From positions 4,030,001 to 4,094,000 of the forward strand of contig NZ_CP048882.1 in the NCBI RefSeq assembly GCF_015910445.1: a stretch of DNA of 64,000 bases. Direction: 5' to 3'. Below, piece by piece: positions 50,699 through 59,917 of the stretch. This stretch comes from Streptomyces bathyalis. Its GTDB lineage: Bacteria; Actinomycetota; Actinomycetes; Streptomycetales; Streptomycetaceae. The first letter of the stretch is position 1; every line of letters begins with the position of its first letter. A program made the position numbers and the translations under genes. The notes beneath the pieces are model-generated. The model did no database searches and had not been told where the DNA came from. It was given only the letters and a program-made list of their open reading frames with translations.

Positions 50699-52974
50699 CT
50701 CCGTCCGCGCAGCCCAATCACCGCACGGCTCTCGACACCGTCAAGCACGCCACCGACACCCCCGGCACCGAGCAGCCGTGGGCCGAACTCGGCCTCAAGC
50801 AGGACGAGTACGAGCGCATCCGTGAGATCCTCGGCCGCCGCCCCACCGGGGCCGAGCTGGCCATGTACTCGGTGATGTGGTCGGAGCACTGCTCGTACAA
50901 GAGCAGCAAGGTGCATCTGAAGCAGTTCGGCGAGAAGGCACCCGAGAGCGACGCGCTGCTCGTGGGCATCGGCGAGAACGCCGGCGTCGTCGACATCGGC
51001 CAGGACTACGCCGTCACCTTCAAGGTCGAGTCGCACAACCACCCCAGCTACGTCGAGCCCTACCAGGGCGCGGCCACCGGCATCGGCGGCATCGTGCGCG
51101 ACATCCTCGCGATGGGCGCCCGTCCCGTCGCCGTGATGGACCCGCTGCGCTTCGGCGCCGCCGACCACCCGGACACCAGGCGCGTGCTGCCCGGCGTCGT
51201 CTCGGGCATCGGCGGCTACGGCAACTGCCTGGGGCTGCCCAACATCGGCGGTGAAGTGGTCTTCGACGACTGCTATCAGGGGAATCCGCTGGTCAACGCC
51301 TTGTGCGTCGGGGTGATGAAGCACGAGGACATCCATCTCGCGCAGGCATCCGGCACCGGCAACAAGGTCATCCTCTACGGAGCCCGCACCGGCGGCGACG
51401 GCATCGGCGGCGTATCGGTACTCGCCTCGGAGACCTTCGAGGCGGAGGGACCGGCCAAGCGCCCGGCCGTCCAGGTCGGTGACCCCTTCCAGGAGAAGCT
51501 GCTCATCGAGTGCACCCTGGAGATCTTCAAGGAGAGGCTGGTTGCCGGCATCCAGGACCTGGGCGGCGCCGGACTGTCCTGTGCCACCTCCGAGTTGGCC
51601 AGCGCCGGCAGCGGCGGCATGCGCGTCGAACTGGACACCGTCCCGCTGCGCGATTCCTCGCTCTCCCCCGAGGAGATCCTGATGAGCGAGTCGCAGGAGC
51701 GGATGTGCGCGGTGGTGGAGCCGGACAAGGTGGGCCGGTTCCTGGAGATCTGCGAGAAGTGGGACGTGATCGCCACGGTCATCGGCGAGGTCACGCCGGG
51801 CGAGCGGCTGGAGATCTACTGGCACGGCGAGCAGATCGTCGACGTACCGCCGCGCACCGTCGCCCACGAGGGCCCGGTCTACCGGCGTCCCTACGAGCGT
51901 CCGCCGTGGCAGGACCAGCTGCAGGCCGACGACGCGGCAGCGCTGCCCCGTCCCGGCACGGGTGAGGAACTGCGGGCCGCCGCACTGGCGTTGGTCTCCT
52001 CCCCCAACCAGGCCGCCAAGTCCTGGATCACCGACCAGTACGACCGCTACGTACTCGGCGACACCGTTCTGGCGCAGCCCGAGGACGGCGGCATGATCCG
52101 CGTCGACGACTCGACGGGTCTGGGGGTCGCGGTCGCGACGGACGGGAACGGCCGCTACGCCAAGCTCGACCCCTACCGGGGCGCTCAGCTCGCGCTGGCC
52201 GAGTCGTACCGCAACGTCGCGGCGACGGGCGCCCGCCCGCTCGCCGTCACCGACTGCCTCAACTTCGGCTCCCCGGAGGACCCTTCGGCCATGTGGCAGT
52301 TCGCCGAGGCGTGCCGCGGGCTCGCCGATGCCTGCCGCACGCTGGGCACTCCGGTGACGGGCGGCAACGTCTCCCTCTACAACCAGACGGGCGACGCGGC
52401 GATCCACCCGACGCCGGTCGTGGGAGTCCTCGGTGTCATCGACGACGTGAACCGCCGTACGCCGATCGCCTTCGCGGAGCAGGGCCAGCTGCTCTACCTG
52501 CTGGGCGAGACCCGGGAGGAGCTGGGCGGCTCCGCCTGGTCCCAGGTCGCACACGGGCATCTCGGCGGGCTGCCGCCGGCCGTCGACCTGGAGCGGGAGC
52601 GGCTGCTCGCGGAGATCCTGATCGCCGCGTCCCGCGACGGAATGATCGACGCCGCGCACGATTTGAGCGACGGCGGCCTGATCCAGGCGCTGGCCGAGTC
52701 CTGCCTGAAGGGCGGCAACGGGGCGCGTGTCGTCGTGCCGGACGAGCTGTCCCCGTTCGTCTTCCTCTTCTCCGAGTCGCAGGGGCGCGCGCTGGTCGCC
52801 GTGCCGCGCAGCGAAGAGGTCCGCTTCAACGACATGTGCGGTGCGCGTGGCCTGCCGGCGGCGCGGATCGGCGTGGTGGACGGCGAAGAGATCGAGGTCC
52901 AGGGCCAGTTCAGCGTGTCACTGCGTGAGCTGCGCGAGGCTCACGAGGGCACGCTCCCGGCGCTCTTCGGCTAG
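50695..52974 (+). CDS. purL: Phosphoribosylformylglycinamidine synthase subunit PurL
   Basis: Protein of 759 residues, the small-type PurL that amidates FGAR to FGAM with ATP. AMYSVMWSEHCSYKSSKVHL, FKVESHNHPSYVEPYQGAAT (catalytic histidine), GIGGIVRDILAMGARPVAVM, DLGGAGLSCATSELASAGSG and the second-half TGARPLAVTDCLNFGSPEDP, TPVTGGNVSLYNQTGDAAI, HDLSDGGLIQALAES are intact. Lacks glutaminase, which is supplied by PurQ. A strong hairpin follows. Confidence 0.97.
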   Translation: MTPSAQPNHRTALDTVKHATDTPGTEQPWAELGLKQDEYERIREILGRRPTGAELAMYSVMWSEHCSYKSSKVHLKQFGEKAPESDALLVGIGENAGVVDIGQDYAVTFKVESHNHPSYVEPYQGAATGIGGIVRDILAMGARPVAVMDPLRFGAADHPDTRRVLPGVVSGIGGYGNCLGLPNIGGEVVFDDCYQGNPLVNALCVGVMKHEDIHLAQASGTGNKVILYGARTGGDGIGGVSVLASETFEAEGPAKRPAVQVGDPFQEKLLIECTLEIFKERLVAGIQDLGGAGLSCATSELASAGSGGMRVELDTVPLRDSSLSPEEILMSESQERMCAVVEPDKVGRFLEICEKWDVIATVIGEVTPGERLEIYWHGEQIVDVPPRTVAHEGPVYRRPYERPPWQDQLQADDAAALPRPGTGEELRAAALALVSSPNQAAKSWITDQYDRYVLGDTVLAQPEDGGMIRVDDSTGLGVAVATDGNGRYAKLDPYRGAQLALAESYRNVAATGARPLAVTDCLNFGSPEDPSAMWQFAEACRGLADACRTLGTPVTGGNVSLYNQTGDAAIHPTPVVGVLGVIDDVNRRTPIAFAEQGQLLYLLGETREELGGSAWSQVAHGHLGGLPPAVDLERERLLAEILIAASRDGMIDAAHDLSDGGLIQALAESCLKGGNGARVVVPDELSPFVFLFSESQGRALVAVPRSEEVRFNDMCGARGLPAARIGVVDGEEIEVQGQFSVSLRELREAHEGTLPALFG

Positions 52975-53036
52975 CGCCGTCCCGTCCGGACCGTCGGGCA
53001 GGAGCGTGCCCGGCGGGACCGGACGACGAGACGCGG

Positions 53037-53073
53037 GGCGGCAACGGCCGGTCGTGGCACGGCCGTTGCCGCC
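53037..53073 (+). terminator. Terminator of purSQL
   Basis: GGCGGCAACGGCC (53037-53049) pairs perfectly with GGCCGTTGCCGCC (53061-53073), 13 bp around an 11-base loop, 62 bases after the purL stop. No T-run. Confidence 0.75.
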
Positions 53074-53121
53074 AGCGTCGAGGCCCCGGACGCTGCCGGA
53101 CCCCCGGCCCTCGGGCGACCT

Positions 53122-53408
53122 CGGACGAACAACGAGATCGTGAGGACGATGGGCAGCGGGATGACCGCCTGCCCCTGGTCCTCAGCGGGGTGGGAGCGGC
53201 CGTCGTCGCCGATTCCTGGGGCCCGCTCGCCGAGGCGGTCGGGCTGCGCGTACGGCGGCTTGCCGTGGATGACGCCCTCGACGTGGGCCTGGTCCGGCAG
53301 CGCCACAGGCTCAGCCCGGCCGCCGCGGCGTTCCTCGCCGCCATCACCGGTGAGCAGGGCACCGGTGAGCAGGGCACCGGCGAGGGCAGGACCCGCCGCA
53401 ACCGATAG
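53122..53408 (+). pseudogene. Decayed 3' part of a LysR-type regulator
   Basis: Two frames carry pieces of a LysR effector domain. From about 53122 one frame reads RTNNEIVRTMGSGM; from 53160 another frame continues DDRLPLVLSGVGAAVVADSW, then GPLAEAVGLRVRRLAVDDAL and RQRHRLSPAAAAFLAAITGE, which is the usual end of LysR regulators (RxxxLSPAAxAFLA). The N-terminal HTH and most of the domain are gone and there is a frame change near 53160. Only the last 72 codons remain open. It precedes a tartrate dehydrogenase gene, a common LysR partner. A GAGCAGGGCACCGGT repeat lies near its end. Confidence 0.6.
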
Positions 53409-53478
53409 GCAAGCCTTATCGAAAGGGTTGCAAACAGGACTTGGACAGCCGCGATTCCCTGGGCGTTCCATGGGGACC

Positions 53479-54543
53479 ATGACCACTCGCTACCGCATCG
53501 CCCTGATCCCCGGCGACGGCATCGGCGCCGAGGTGCTGCCGCCCGCCTGTGCCGTTCTCGACGCCGTCGGCAAGCGTCATGGACTCACGTTCACCTACGA
53601 CTCGTTCGACTGGTCCTGTGAGCGCTATGCCGCCGAGGGCGCGATGATGCCCGCCGACGGCCTCGACCGCATCCGGCACCACGACGCCGTCCTCCTCGGC
53701 GCCGTCGGATGGCCCGGCGTGCCCGACCACGTCTCCCTGTGGGGTCTGCTCATCCCCATCCGCCGCCAGTTCCGCCAGTACGTGAACCTGCGTCCGATCA
53801 AGGTCCTCGAGGGCGTCCCCAGCCCGCTGGCGAAGGCCACCAGCGACGTCGACTTCGTCGTCGTGCGCGAGAACGTCGAGGGCGAGTACTCCGAGATCGG
53901 CGGCCGCCTGGGCCGCGGCTTCCCCGACGAGATGGCCATCCAGCAGTCCGTCTTCACCCGGCCCGGCGTCGAGCGCATCCTCGACTACGCCTTCACCACC
54001 GCTCAGCGGCGCAGCGGCGACGTGGTCTCCGCGACCAAGTCCAACGGCATCATCCACACCATGCCGTTCTGGGACGAGCTGGTGAAGGAGGCCGGTGACC
54101 GGTTCCCCGACGTGACCTGGCGGCAGGAGCACATCGACGCCCTCGTCGCGAAGGTCGTCCTCGATCCGTCCCGGTTCGACGTCATCGTCGGCTCGAACCT
54201 GTTCGGCGACATCCTCTCCGACCTCGCGGCCGCCGTCGCCGGCAGCATCGGCATCGCTCCCGCGGCCAACCTCAACCCCGAGCGCGACCACCCCTCGATG
54301 TTCGAGCCCGTACACGGCTCCGCCCCCGACATCGCGGGCCAGGGCGTCGCCAATCCCCTCGGTGCGATCTGGAGCGCCTCGATGATGCTCGACCACCTCG
54401 GTCACCCCGAGGCCGGCGCCGAGGTCCTCGACTCGTTCGCCTCCGTGCTCGCCACCACCGACGTCCGCACGCGCGACCTCGGCGGGACGGCCGGCACCAA
54501 GGACTTCACCAACCTGGTGCTCGAGGGCATCGCCGGCCGTTAG
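53479..54543 (+). CDS. Tartrate/D-malate dehydrogenase (isopropylmalate dehydrogenase family)
   Basis: Protein of 354 residues of the beta-decarboxylating dehydrogenase family. IALIPGDGIGAEVLPPACAV, GAVGWPGVPDHVSLWGLLIPIRRQFRQYVNLRPIKV-type segment (PDHVSLWGLLIPIRRQF), FVVVRENVEGEYSEIGG, ATKSNGIIHTMPFWDE, FDVIVGSNLFGDILSDLAAA and FEPVHGSAPDIAGQGVANPL are seen. DHVSLWGLLIPIRR in place of the LeuB loop points to tartrate dehydrogenase/D-malate dehydrogenase rather than LeuB. ATG 53479 (GGGGA upstream) is preferred to ATG 53470. Its regulator appears lost (see the LysR remnant just upstream). Confidence 0.85.
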   Translation: MTTRYRIALIPGDGIGAEVLPPACAVLDAVGKRHGLTFTYDSFDWSCERYAAEGAMMPADGLDRIRHHDAVLLGAVGWPGVPDHVSLWGLLIPIRRQFRQYVNLRPIKVLEGVPSPLAKATSDVDFVVVRENVEGEYSEIGGRLGRGFPDEMAIQQSVFTRPGVERILDYAFTTAQRRSGDVVSATKSNGIIHTMPFWDELVKEAGDRFPDVTWRQEHIDALVAKVVLDPSRFDVIVGSNLFGDILSDLAAAVAGSIGIAPAANLNPERDHPSMFEPVHGSAPDIAGQGVANPLGAIWSASMMLDHLGHPEAGAEVLDSFASVLATTDVRTRDLGGTAGTKDFTNLVLEGIAGR

Positions 54544-54610
54544 GGCCTGTACTTCGGAGCACCGGGCGGGCCCGGAGCGAGAGGTGCGCGCCGCGCCGCG
54601 CAGCGGGACC

Positions 54611-54702
54611 GGCGTCCTCAGGACCCCGGAGCCCGCACGGCCCCGGGGTCCTCACGGCTCCGGAGCCCGTACGGCCCCGGCGTCCTCACGGCTCCGGAGC
54701 CC
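54611..54702. repeat. 34-bp tandem repeat between convergent genes
   Basis: CGGAGCCCGCACGGCCCCGG plus GGTCCTCACGGCTC at 54627-54660 is followed directly by a copy at 54661-54694 differing at two positions, and by the first 8 bases of a third copy. A partial match precedes it from 54611. The array fills the gap between the dehydrogenase and arabinofuranosidase stops and contains GC dyads that may end transcription. Confidence 0.8.
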
Positions 54703-54718
54703 TACTGCTCGGGGGCCG

Positions 54719-56248
54719 TCACCGCTGCGGCGTCAGCCTGATCAAGCTCCACGAGACGGGCGGCAGCACGGCCTCCAGCTCGCCCTCGGCGCTCACCGCC
54801 GTCTGAGGTACGGGCCGCGGCGTGACGCGCTCGGGCTCGGCCTGCGTGTTGACCGCGTCCGGGTCGTCGTCGGCGATCAGGAGGTGCTCGACGACGCGGT
54901 ACGGCGCTGCCAGCCCGCGGAGCGCCGCCCGCAGGCCCAGGTGCTGCTCCTGGTCGCGGTTGACGGCCAGCACCGTCAGCTCGCCGGTCTCCTCGTCGAG
55001 CGTCGCGGCCGTGTCGAGCGCTTGCACGGGCCCGTACCGCGGCGTCTCGACGACGGGCCCGGACACCTCGGTCCGCAGCACGCTGCCCCGGGCGTGCCGG
55101 GCCGTCAGCGCGAAGGGATGGAAGGTGGTCTGCCGCCAGCTGGAGCCGCCCGGCTCGCTGCGGATCGGACCGATGACGTTGACGAGCTGCGCGAGGCAGG
55201 CGACCGGGACCCGGTCGGCATGGCGCAGCAGCGTCATCAGCAGGGAGCCGACCACGGCCGCGTCCGTGACGCTGTAGGTGTCCTCGATGAGCCGGGGCTG
55301 CTCCTCGAGCGGCAGCGCGCGCTCGCCGGGGAAGCGGGACTGGTACCAGACGTTCCACTCGTCAAAGGAGAGCATCATCCGCTTCGAGGAGCGGCGCACG
55401 GCCCGCACATGGTCGGCGGTGGCGACGATGTCGGATATGTAGGCGTCCATCTGGGCGCCGCTGGCGAGGAAGCTGGCCCGGTCGCCCTCGGTCTCCTCGT
55501 AGTAGGCGTGCAGGGAGAGGTAGTCGACCTCGTCGTAGGTCTCGTGCAGGACCTGCCGCTCCCACTCGCCGAAGGTCGGCATCCGCGCATTGGAACTGCC
55601 GCACGCCACAAGCTCGATGGTCGGGTCGACCTGGCGCATCGCCTTGCCCGCGGTGGCGGCCAGCCGTCCGTACTCCGTGGCCGTCTTGTGGCCGGTCTGC
55701 CAGGGGCCGTCCATCTCGTTGCCCAGGCACCACAGCTTCACGCCGTGCGGATCGCGTACGCCGTGCTTCACCCGCAGGTCGGACCAGGCGGTGCCGCCGG
55801 GGATGTTGCAGTACTCGACGAGGGCGCGGGCCGCGTCGATGCCGCGGGTGCCCAGGTTGACGGCCATCATCGGCTCCAGGCCCTGACGGCGGGTCCAGCC
55901 GAGGAACTCGTCGGTGCCGACCTGGTTGGACTCGATGCTCCGCCAGGCCAGGTCGAGGCGGCGGGGACGCTCCGCGGCCGGGCCGATGCCGTCCTCCCAC
56001 CGGTAGCCGGAGACGAAGTTGCCGCCGGGGTAGCGCACGAGGGGCGTGCCCAGCTCGCGTACGAGCTCGGCCACGTCGCCGCGGAAGCCGTGCTCGTCGG
56101 CGGTGTCGTGGTCCGGCTCGTAGATGCCCGTGTAGACGCAGCGGCCCATGTGCTCGACGAACGTTCCGTACACGCGTGGGTCCACGGTGCCGAGGGTGAA
56201 GTCGGGGTCGATGGTGACGCGGGCGGTGCCGGCGGGCTGTTCGGTCAT
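54719..56248 (-). CDS. abfA: Alpha-N-arabinofuranosidase, GH51
   Basis: Protein of 509 residues. It removes arabinofuranosyl side groups from arabinan or arabinoxylan oligosaccharides. VDPRVYGTFVEHMGRCVYTG, LVRYPGGNFVSGYRWEDGIG, KLWCLGNEMDGPWQ with acid/base Glu178, and MMLSFDEWNVWYQ with nucleophile Glu297 are the GH51 signatures. There is no signal peptide, so it works in the cytoplasm on imported oligosaccharides. It is the last gene of the operon that starts with the binding protein at 59466; 67 bases separate it from the permease. Confidence 0.95.
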   Translation of the reverse strand: MTEQPAGTARVTIDPDFTLGTVDPRVYGTFVEHMGRCVYTGIYEPDHDTADEHGFRGDVAELVRELGTPLVRYPGGNFVSGYRWEDGIGPAAERPRRLDLAWRSIESNQVGTDEFLGWTRRQGLEPMMAVNLGTRGIDAARALVEYCNIPGGTAWSDLRVKHGVRDPHGVKLWCLGNEMDGPWQTGHKTATEYGRLAATAGKAMRQVDPTIELVACGSSNARMPTFGEWERQVLHETYDEVDYLSLHAYYEETEGDRASFLASGAQMDAYISDIVATADHVRAVRRSSKRMMLSFDEWNVWYQSRFPGERALPLEEQPRLIEDTYSVTDAAVVGSLLMTLLRHADRVPVACLAQLVNVIGPIRSEPGGSSWRQTTFHPFALTARHARGSVLRTEVSGPVVETPRYGPVQALDTAATLDEETGELTVLAVNRDQEQHLGLRAALRGLAAPYRVVEHLLIADDDPDAVNTQAEPERVTPRPVPQTAVSAEGELEAVLPPVSWSLIRLTPQR

Positions 56249-56315
56249 GCGGTGGGTGCCTCTCTCGCTGCTGTTCCTGGTCCGGGCTCTCTCATGAACG
56301 GGCGCTGCGCCGCTG

Positions 56316-57209
56316 TCACTTCAGGCCGGTGCCCGCGATGCCTTCGACGATCCGCCGCTGGAAGAAGAGGAAGACGGTCAGCAGCGGCAGGGCGCCGAGC
56401 ACCGCCGAGGCCATCAGCTGGGCCTGCGGCAGCCCGAAGGCGTCCTGTACGGAGTTGAGGCCGACGGGCAGCGTCATCATCTGCGGGTCCGTGACGGCCA
56501 GCAGCGGCCAGAGGAAGTTGTTCCAGGACCACACGAAGACGAAGATCGTCACCGCGGATATGGCGGGGCGGGACAGCGGCATCACGATCTGCCAGTAGAT
56601 CCGCAGCCAGCTCGCGCCGTCCGCGCGCGCCGCGTCCGTCAGCTCGACGGGGATGCCGTCGAAGAACTGCTTGAAGACGAAGACGGAGACGACGTTGGGC
56701 ACCTGCGGCAGGATCACCGCCCAGTACGTGTTGAGCATCCCGGTGGACTGCAGCGTCAGGAACTGCGGAATCATCAGCAGCTGCGGCGGGATCATGACGC
56801 CGGCGAGGATGACCAGGAACACCGGTCGCCGGTAGCGGAACTTCAGCCGGGACAGCGCGAAGGCCGCCAGGGACGTGGTGCACACCGCGAGCAGCGTCGT
56901 CAGCGACGAGGTGATGAAGCTGTTCAGGTACCAGTACTGGATGCGCCCGGCCGAGAGGATCTCCTGGTACGAGGAGAGAGTCGGGTTGTCCGAGACCCAC
57001 GAAGTCGGGTTCGTGGCGATGTCGTTGGGCGGTCGCAGGGACGTGGCCAGGGCCCACGCGATCGGGACCAGCCACAGCAGCGCGAGGGCGATGAGCACGC
57101 CCAGCGTCACGCGGTTGAACAGGCTCTCCGAGTCGGTGCGCTTGCGGCGGGGCTCGGAGGGTGCCGCTTCTGTGGTGGTGCGGCTCGCCGCGGGGGTGAG
57201 GGTCGTCAT
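56316..57209 (-). CDS. Sugar ABC transporter permease (MalG type)
   Basis: Protein of 297 residues with six membrane helices. The ABC-binding EAA loop reads PVELTDAARADGASWLRIYW, preceded by NTYWAVILPQVPNVVSVFVF. Start ATG 57209 has AAGGAGG nine bases upstream, itself inside the end of the first permease gene. Pairs with the MalF-like permease and lipoprotein; no ATPase gene is present, as usual in Streptomyces where a shared MsiK-type ATPase energises such systems. Confidence 0.93.
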   Translation of the reverse strand: MTTLTPAASRTTTEAAPSEPRRKRTDSESLFNRVTLGVLIALALLWLVPIAWALATSLRPPNDIATNPTSWVSDNPTLSSYQEILSAGRIQYWYLNSFITSSLTTLLAVCTTSLAAFALSRLKFRYRRPVFLVILAGVMIPPQLLMIPQFLTLQSTGMLNTYWAVILPQVPNVVSVFVFKQFFDGIPVELTDAARADGASWLRIYWQIVMPLSRPAISAVTIFVFVWSWNNFLWPLLAVTDPQMMTLPVGLNSVQDAFGLPQAQLMASAVLGALPLLTVFLFFQRRIVEGIAGTGLK

Positions 57210-57214
57210 CGCGC

Positions 57215-58129
57215 TCAGACCTCCTTCTCGGTGCGCCGGATCAGCGCGAACCAGACGAGCGAGATCAGCAGGATGATCAGGAAGAGAAGCAGCGCGACCG
57301 TCGAGGCGTAGCCTGCGCGGCCGTCGGTGAAGCCGGTCTGGAAGATGTACAGCAGAGACGGCCGGGTGGCATCGTCGGGGCCGCCGTTCGTCATCATGTA
57401 GATCTGGTCGAAGACCTTGAGCGACGCGACGAGTTGGAGCACCGCCACCAGCGTGGTCGCACGCCCCAGCATCGGGACGATCACGAGCCGGATCCGCTGC
57501 CACGGGCCCGCGCCGTCGATCGCGGCGGCCTCGTGCACGTCCCGCGGGATCTCCTGGAGCGCGGCCAGGTAGATGACGAAGTTGAAGCCGATCGTCCACC
57601 AGATCGTCGCGACGGCGATCGAGATCATCGCCCAGTTCGGGTCACCCAGCCAGGACGGCGCCGCCTGCACGCCGAACCACTTGACCACGCCCTGCGCCAG
57701 CCCGATCTGGTCCGCGTAGATCCACATGAAGAGCAGAGCGATCACCGAGGAGGGCAGCATGAACGGGGCGAAGAACGCCAGCCGGAAGAACCACTTGCCG
57801 CGCGAGAAGCGGTCCGTCATCAGCGCCAGCGTCAGCGCGAGCAGCATCAGCGGCACCGTCGTCAGCACGGTGAACCAGAGCGTGTGGCCGAGGCTGGACC
57901 AGAACTCCGGGGAGCCCAGCGCCTCCGCGTAGTTCGCCGTCCCGACCCACTTCCCGGGGCCGTCCTTGACGAGGCTGTCGTTGAAGAAGCCCGCGACCGC
58001 CGTGTAGAGGAGCGGGCCCAGCAGGAACATCACGTAGAACGCGCCGAAGGGCAGCAGCATCCCGGACGCCGTCCACCGGGTGGACCCCGCGGTGCGCGCG
58101 CTGGTCCCGGCACTCGTGGCCGTGCTCAT
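57215..58129 (-). CDS. Sugar ABC transporter permease (MalF type)
   Basis: Protein of 304 residues, six helices: LLPFGAFYVMFLLGPLLYTA, TLWFTVLTTVPLMLLALTLA, FFAPFMLPSSVIALLFMWIY and others; EAA loop IPRDVHEAAAIDGAGPWQRI. The ATG overlaps the stop of the binding-protein gene (ATGA) and the stop lies 6 bases before the next permease start, so all three are one operon. Confidence 0.93.
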   Translation of the reverse strand: MSTATSAGTSARTAGSTRWTASGMLLPFGAFYVMFLLGPLLYTAVAGFFNDSLVKDGPGKWVGTANYAEALGSPEFWSSLGHTLWFTVLTTVPLMLLALTLALMTDRFSRGKWFFRLAFFAPFMLPSSVIALLFMWIYADQIGLAQGVVKWFGVQAAPSWLGDPNWAMISIAVATIWWTIGFNFVIYLAALQEIPRDVHEAAAIDGAGPWQRIRLVIVPMLGRATTLVAVLQLVASLKVFDQIYMMTNGGPDDATRPSLLYIFQTGFTDGRAGYASTVALLLFLIILLISLVWFALIRRTEKEV

Positions 58130-59466
58130 ACCGGCGCCTCCATCCCTGCCAGATCCTTCGCGGCGGCGAGCATGCGCGTCGCGCCGGGGCCCGGGCGGGT
58201 GTGGCCGCCCACGACGGAGGCGACGACGTCGCTGAAGCGCCGGTAGAGGTTGCTGTCCGCGCCGGAGTACCAGGCGGCCGGGTCGTAGGCCGCTCCCTCG
58301 GCCGCGTCGGCGTAGTGCGCCTGCGGCAGCAGCCGCTGGTACGCGTCCGATTTCGCCGTCGGCTGCCAGGCCGGTATGTGGCCGCCCTTGGCCCAGTCGA
58401 GGCTCGCCTCCAGCATCGAGCGGGAGAAGTCCAGTGCGTGGTCGGCCCGTTGGGCCTTCTCTGACGGTGCCTTCGGCAGGATGAAGGCGTGCGAGTCGGC
58501 GGCGCACGCGTACGGGGCGTCGCGGAAGATCCGCGGGAAGGTCCGCATGTCGAACTTGTCCTTCACCGCTCCCTGGACGGCCAGGAGCTGCCACTCACCG
58601 TCCATCAGGAACCCGGCCTTGCCCGAGGTGAGGAGCGTGATCGCGCCGCCGTCGCCGTCCGCGCCGGGCGGGATGAGCTTCTCCGCCGACATGCGCCGGA
58701 TGAAGGCGAGCGCCTCCTCCGCGGCACCCACGTCCATGACGACCTTCCGGCCGCCGTCGGTGACCAGGTCGGCGCCGAGCTGCCGGTAGAGGGACCAGAA
58801 GAGGCGCCAGCAGGTGGCGGGGTCCTTGACGGTGGCGATGGAGCCGCCCCAGACGCCGGTGACCTCCTTGGCGGCCCGCATCGCGTCGAGGAACTTGTCG
58901 GGCCCGTCGACGTCCGTCAGCTGGCCCTTGTCGTCGAGGAGCCCGGCCTTCTTCGCGACGTCGGTGCGGTAGTAGAGCACGAAGGGGTGGGTGTCGAGCG
59001 GCAGCGCGTAGAGCTTGCCTCCGTGGTGTGCCGACTCGAAGGCGCCCTTGGCGAACCGGTCCGGCTTCAGGCCGTGTTCGTCCAGCTCGGAGCTGGATAT
59101 CTCCCGCAGCAGCCCGGAGGCGGCCAGCGTGGGCAGCCGGGAGACGTGGGTGATCGCCACCTGCGGCGGGCGGTTGCCGAGCGTCGCCAGGGTGAGCTTC
59201 GTGTAGTACGGGGAGCCCCAGACCAGCGTGGTCGACTTCAGCTCGACGTCGGGGCTGGACTTGCGGAAGCCGCTCTGCATCGTCACCAGCTGTGCGCCGT
59301 CGCCGCCGGTGAACGGATGCCAGAAATTGAGCAGCGACGCCGGCCCCGCGGAGCCCGTGAACGCCTGCCCGACCGGGCTGCTGCACCCGCCGAGCGCCCC
59401 CGCGGCCGTGAGTGAGCCCACGGCGCCGAGGAACCTCCTCCTGCCATGCACACGCACCACGCCCAT
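58126..59466 (-). CDS. Sugar-binding lipoprotein, Tat-type signal
   Basis: Protein of 446 residues. The N-terminus has twin arginines (RRRFLG, residues 9-14), a hydrophobic core and a lipobox ending ALGGC with Cys28, so it is a Tat-exported lipoprotein. The mature part is a family 1 solute-binding protein: ASLLNFWHPFTGGDGAQLVT, SSPDVELKSTTLVWGSPYYT, GGKLYALPLDTHPFVLYYRT. First gene of the arabino-oligosaccharide operon. The start codon has only a poor ribosome site; the A/T-rich inverted repeat at 59485 lies just upstream. Confidence 0.9.
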   Translation of the reverse strand: MGVVRVHGRRRFLGAVGSLTAAGALGGCSSPVGQAFTGSAGPASLLNFWHPFTGGDGAQLVTMQSGFRKSSPDVELKSTTLVWGSPYYTKLTLATLGNRPPQVAITHVSRLPTLAASGLLREISSSELDEHGLKPDRFAKGAFESAHHGGKLYALPLDTHPFVLYYRTDVAKKAGLLDDKGQLTDVDGPDKFLDAMRAAKEVTGVWGGSIATVKDPATCWRLFWSLYRQLGADLVTDGGRKVVMDVGAAEEALAFIRRMSAEKLIPPGADGDGGAITLLTSGKAGFLMDGEWQLLAVQGAVKDKFDMRTFPRIFRDAPYACAADSHAFILPKAPSEKAQRADHALDFSRSMLEASLDWAKGGHIPAWQPTAKSDAYQRLLPQAHYADAAEGAAYDPAAWYSGADSNLYRRFSDVVASVVGGHTRPGPGATRMLAAAKDLAGMEAPV

Positions 59467-59917
59467 TCAGCGTCGGGGTCTGTTCGAAATATCGTGCAAC
59501 GTGCGGTATTTCGTTGGGAAGATAGCGATCCTGTTCGGTCACGGCAATGCCTGTGACGTACGGGACCAACATGAGACGGCAACGGTCTGGCCGGTCCGGC
59601 CGAGCACAACGCCACGCTCGTGCTCTACGTGGAGCCGTGCGGCGGCTGGACGCTCATCGACGAAAAGCGGGTCCCGCCCCAGGCAGGCTTGCCGGAAACG
59701 AAGTTCCAACGTTGTACTCATGGCGATAGTCTGTCGTCAACACATGGGATGGGCTTCTGTCCGCCGTGTACGGCAATGGGTGCCCGGAGCGTCTGCGAGC
59801 GCCGCCGCCCGGCGCCGGCCGAGCGCCGAGACCGCCCGGTGCCGGGAGGCCCGGCAGACCGAGAGTGCGACGAGGGGGCGGGCGCGGGCACGCAGCAGCC
59901 CGTACGAGGGGAGCGGA
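59467..59917. other. Divergent gap with a possible coding fragment
   Basis: 451 bases between the binding-protein and LacI genes. Besides the operator candidates, a plus-strand frame from about 59575 to 59700 has coding-like codon use (AEHNATLVLYVEPCGGWTLI then DEKRVPPQAGLPETKF) but no clear start and no recognisable family; it may be a leftover of a lost gene. The remainder shows nothing I can assign. Confidence 0.3.
59485..59513. promoter_or_regulatory. Probable LacI operator upstream of binding-protein gene
   Basis: CGAAATA (59485-59491) and TATTTCG (59507-59513) form perfect 7-bp arms around a 15-base centre holding GCAACGT. It lies 19 bases before the start of the binding-protein gene. 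A related CAACGTTG palindrome is at 59707-59714, closer to the LacI gene. Confidence 0.5.

Noticed and set aside
52977..53486. Minus-strand 171-codon frame after purL
   Set aside because: Overlaps the purL terminator and LysR remnant, with no conserved features or ribosome site.
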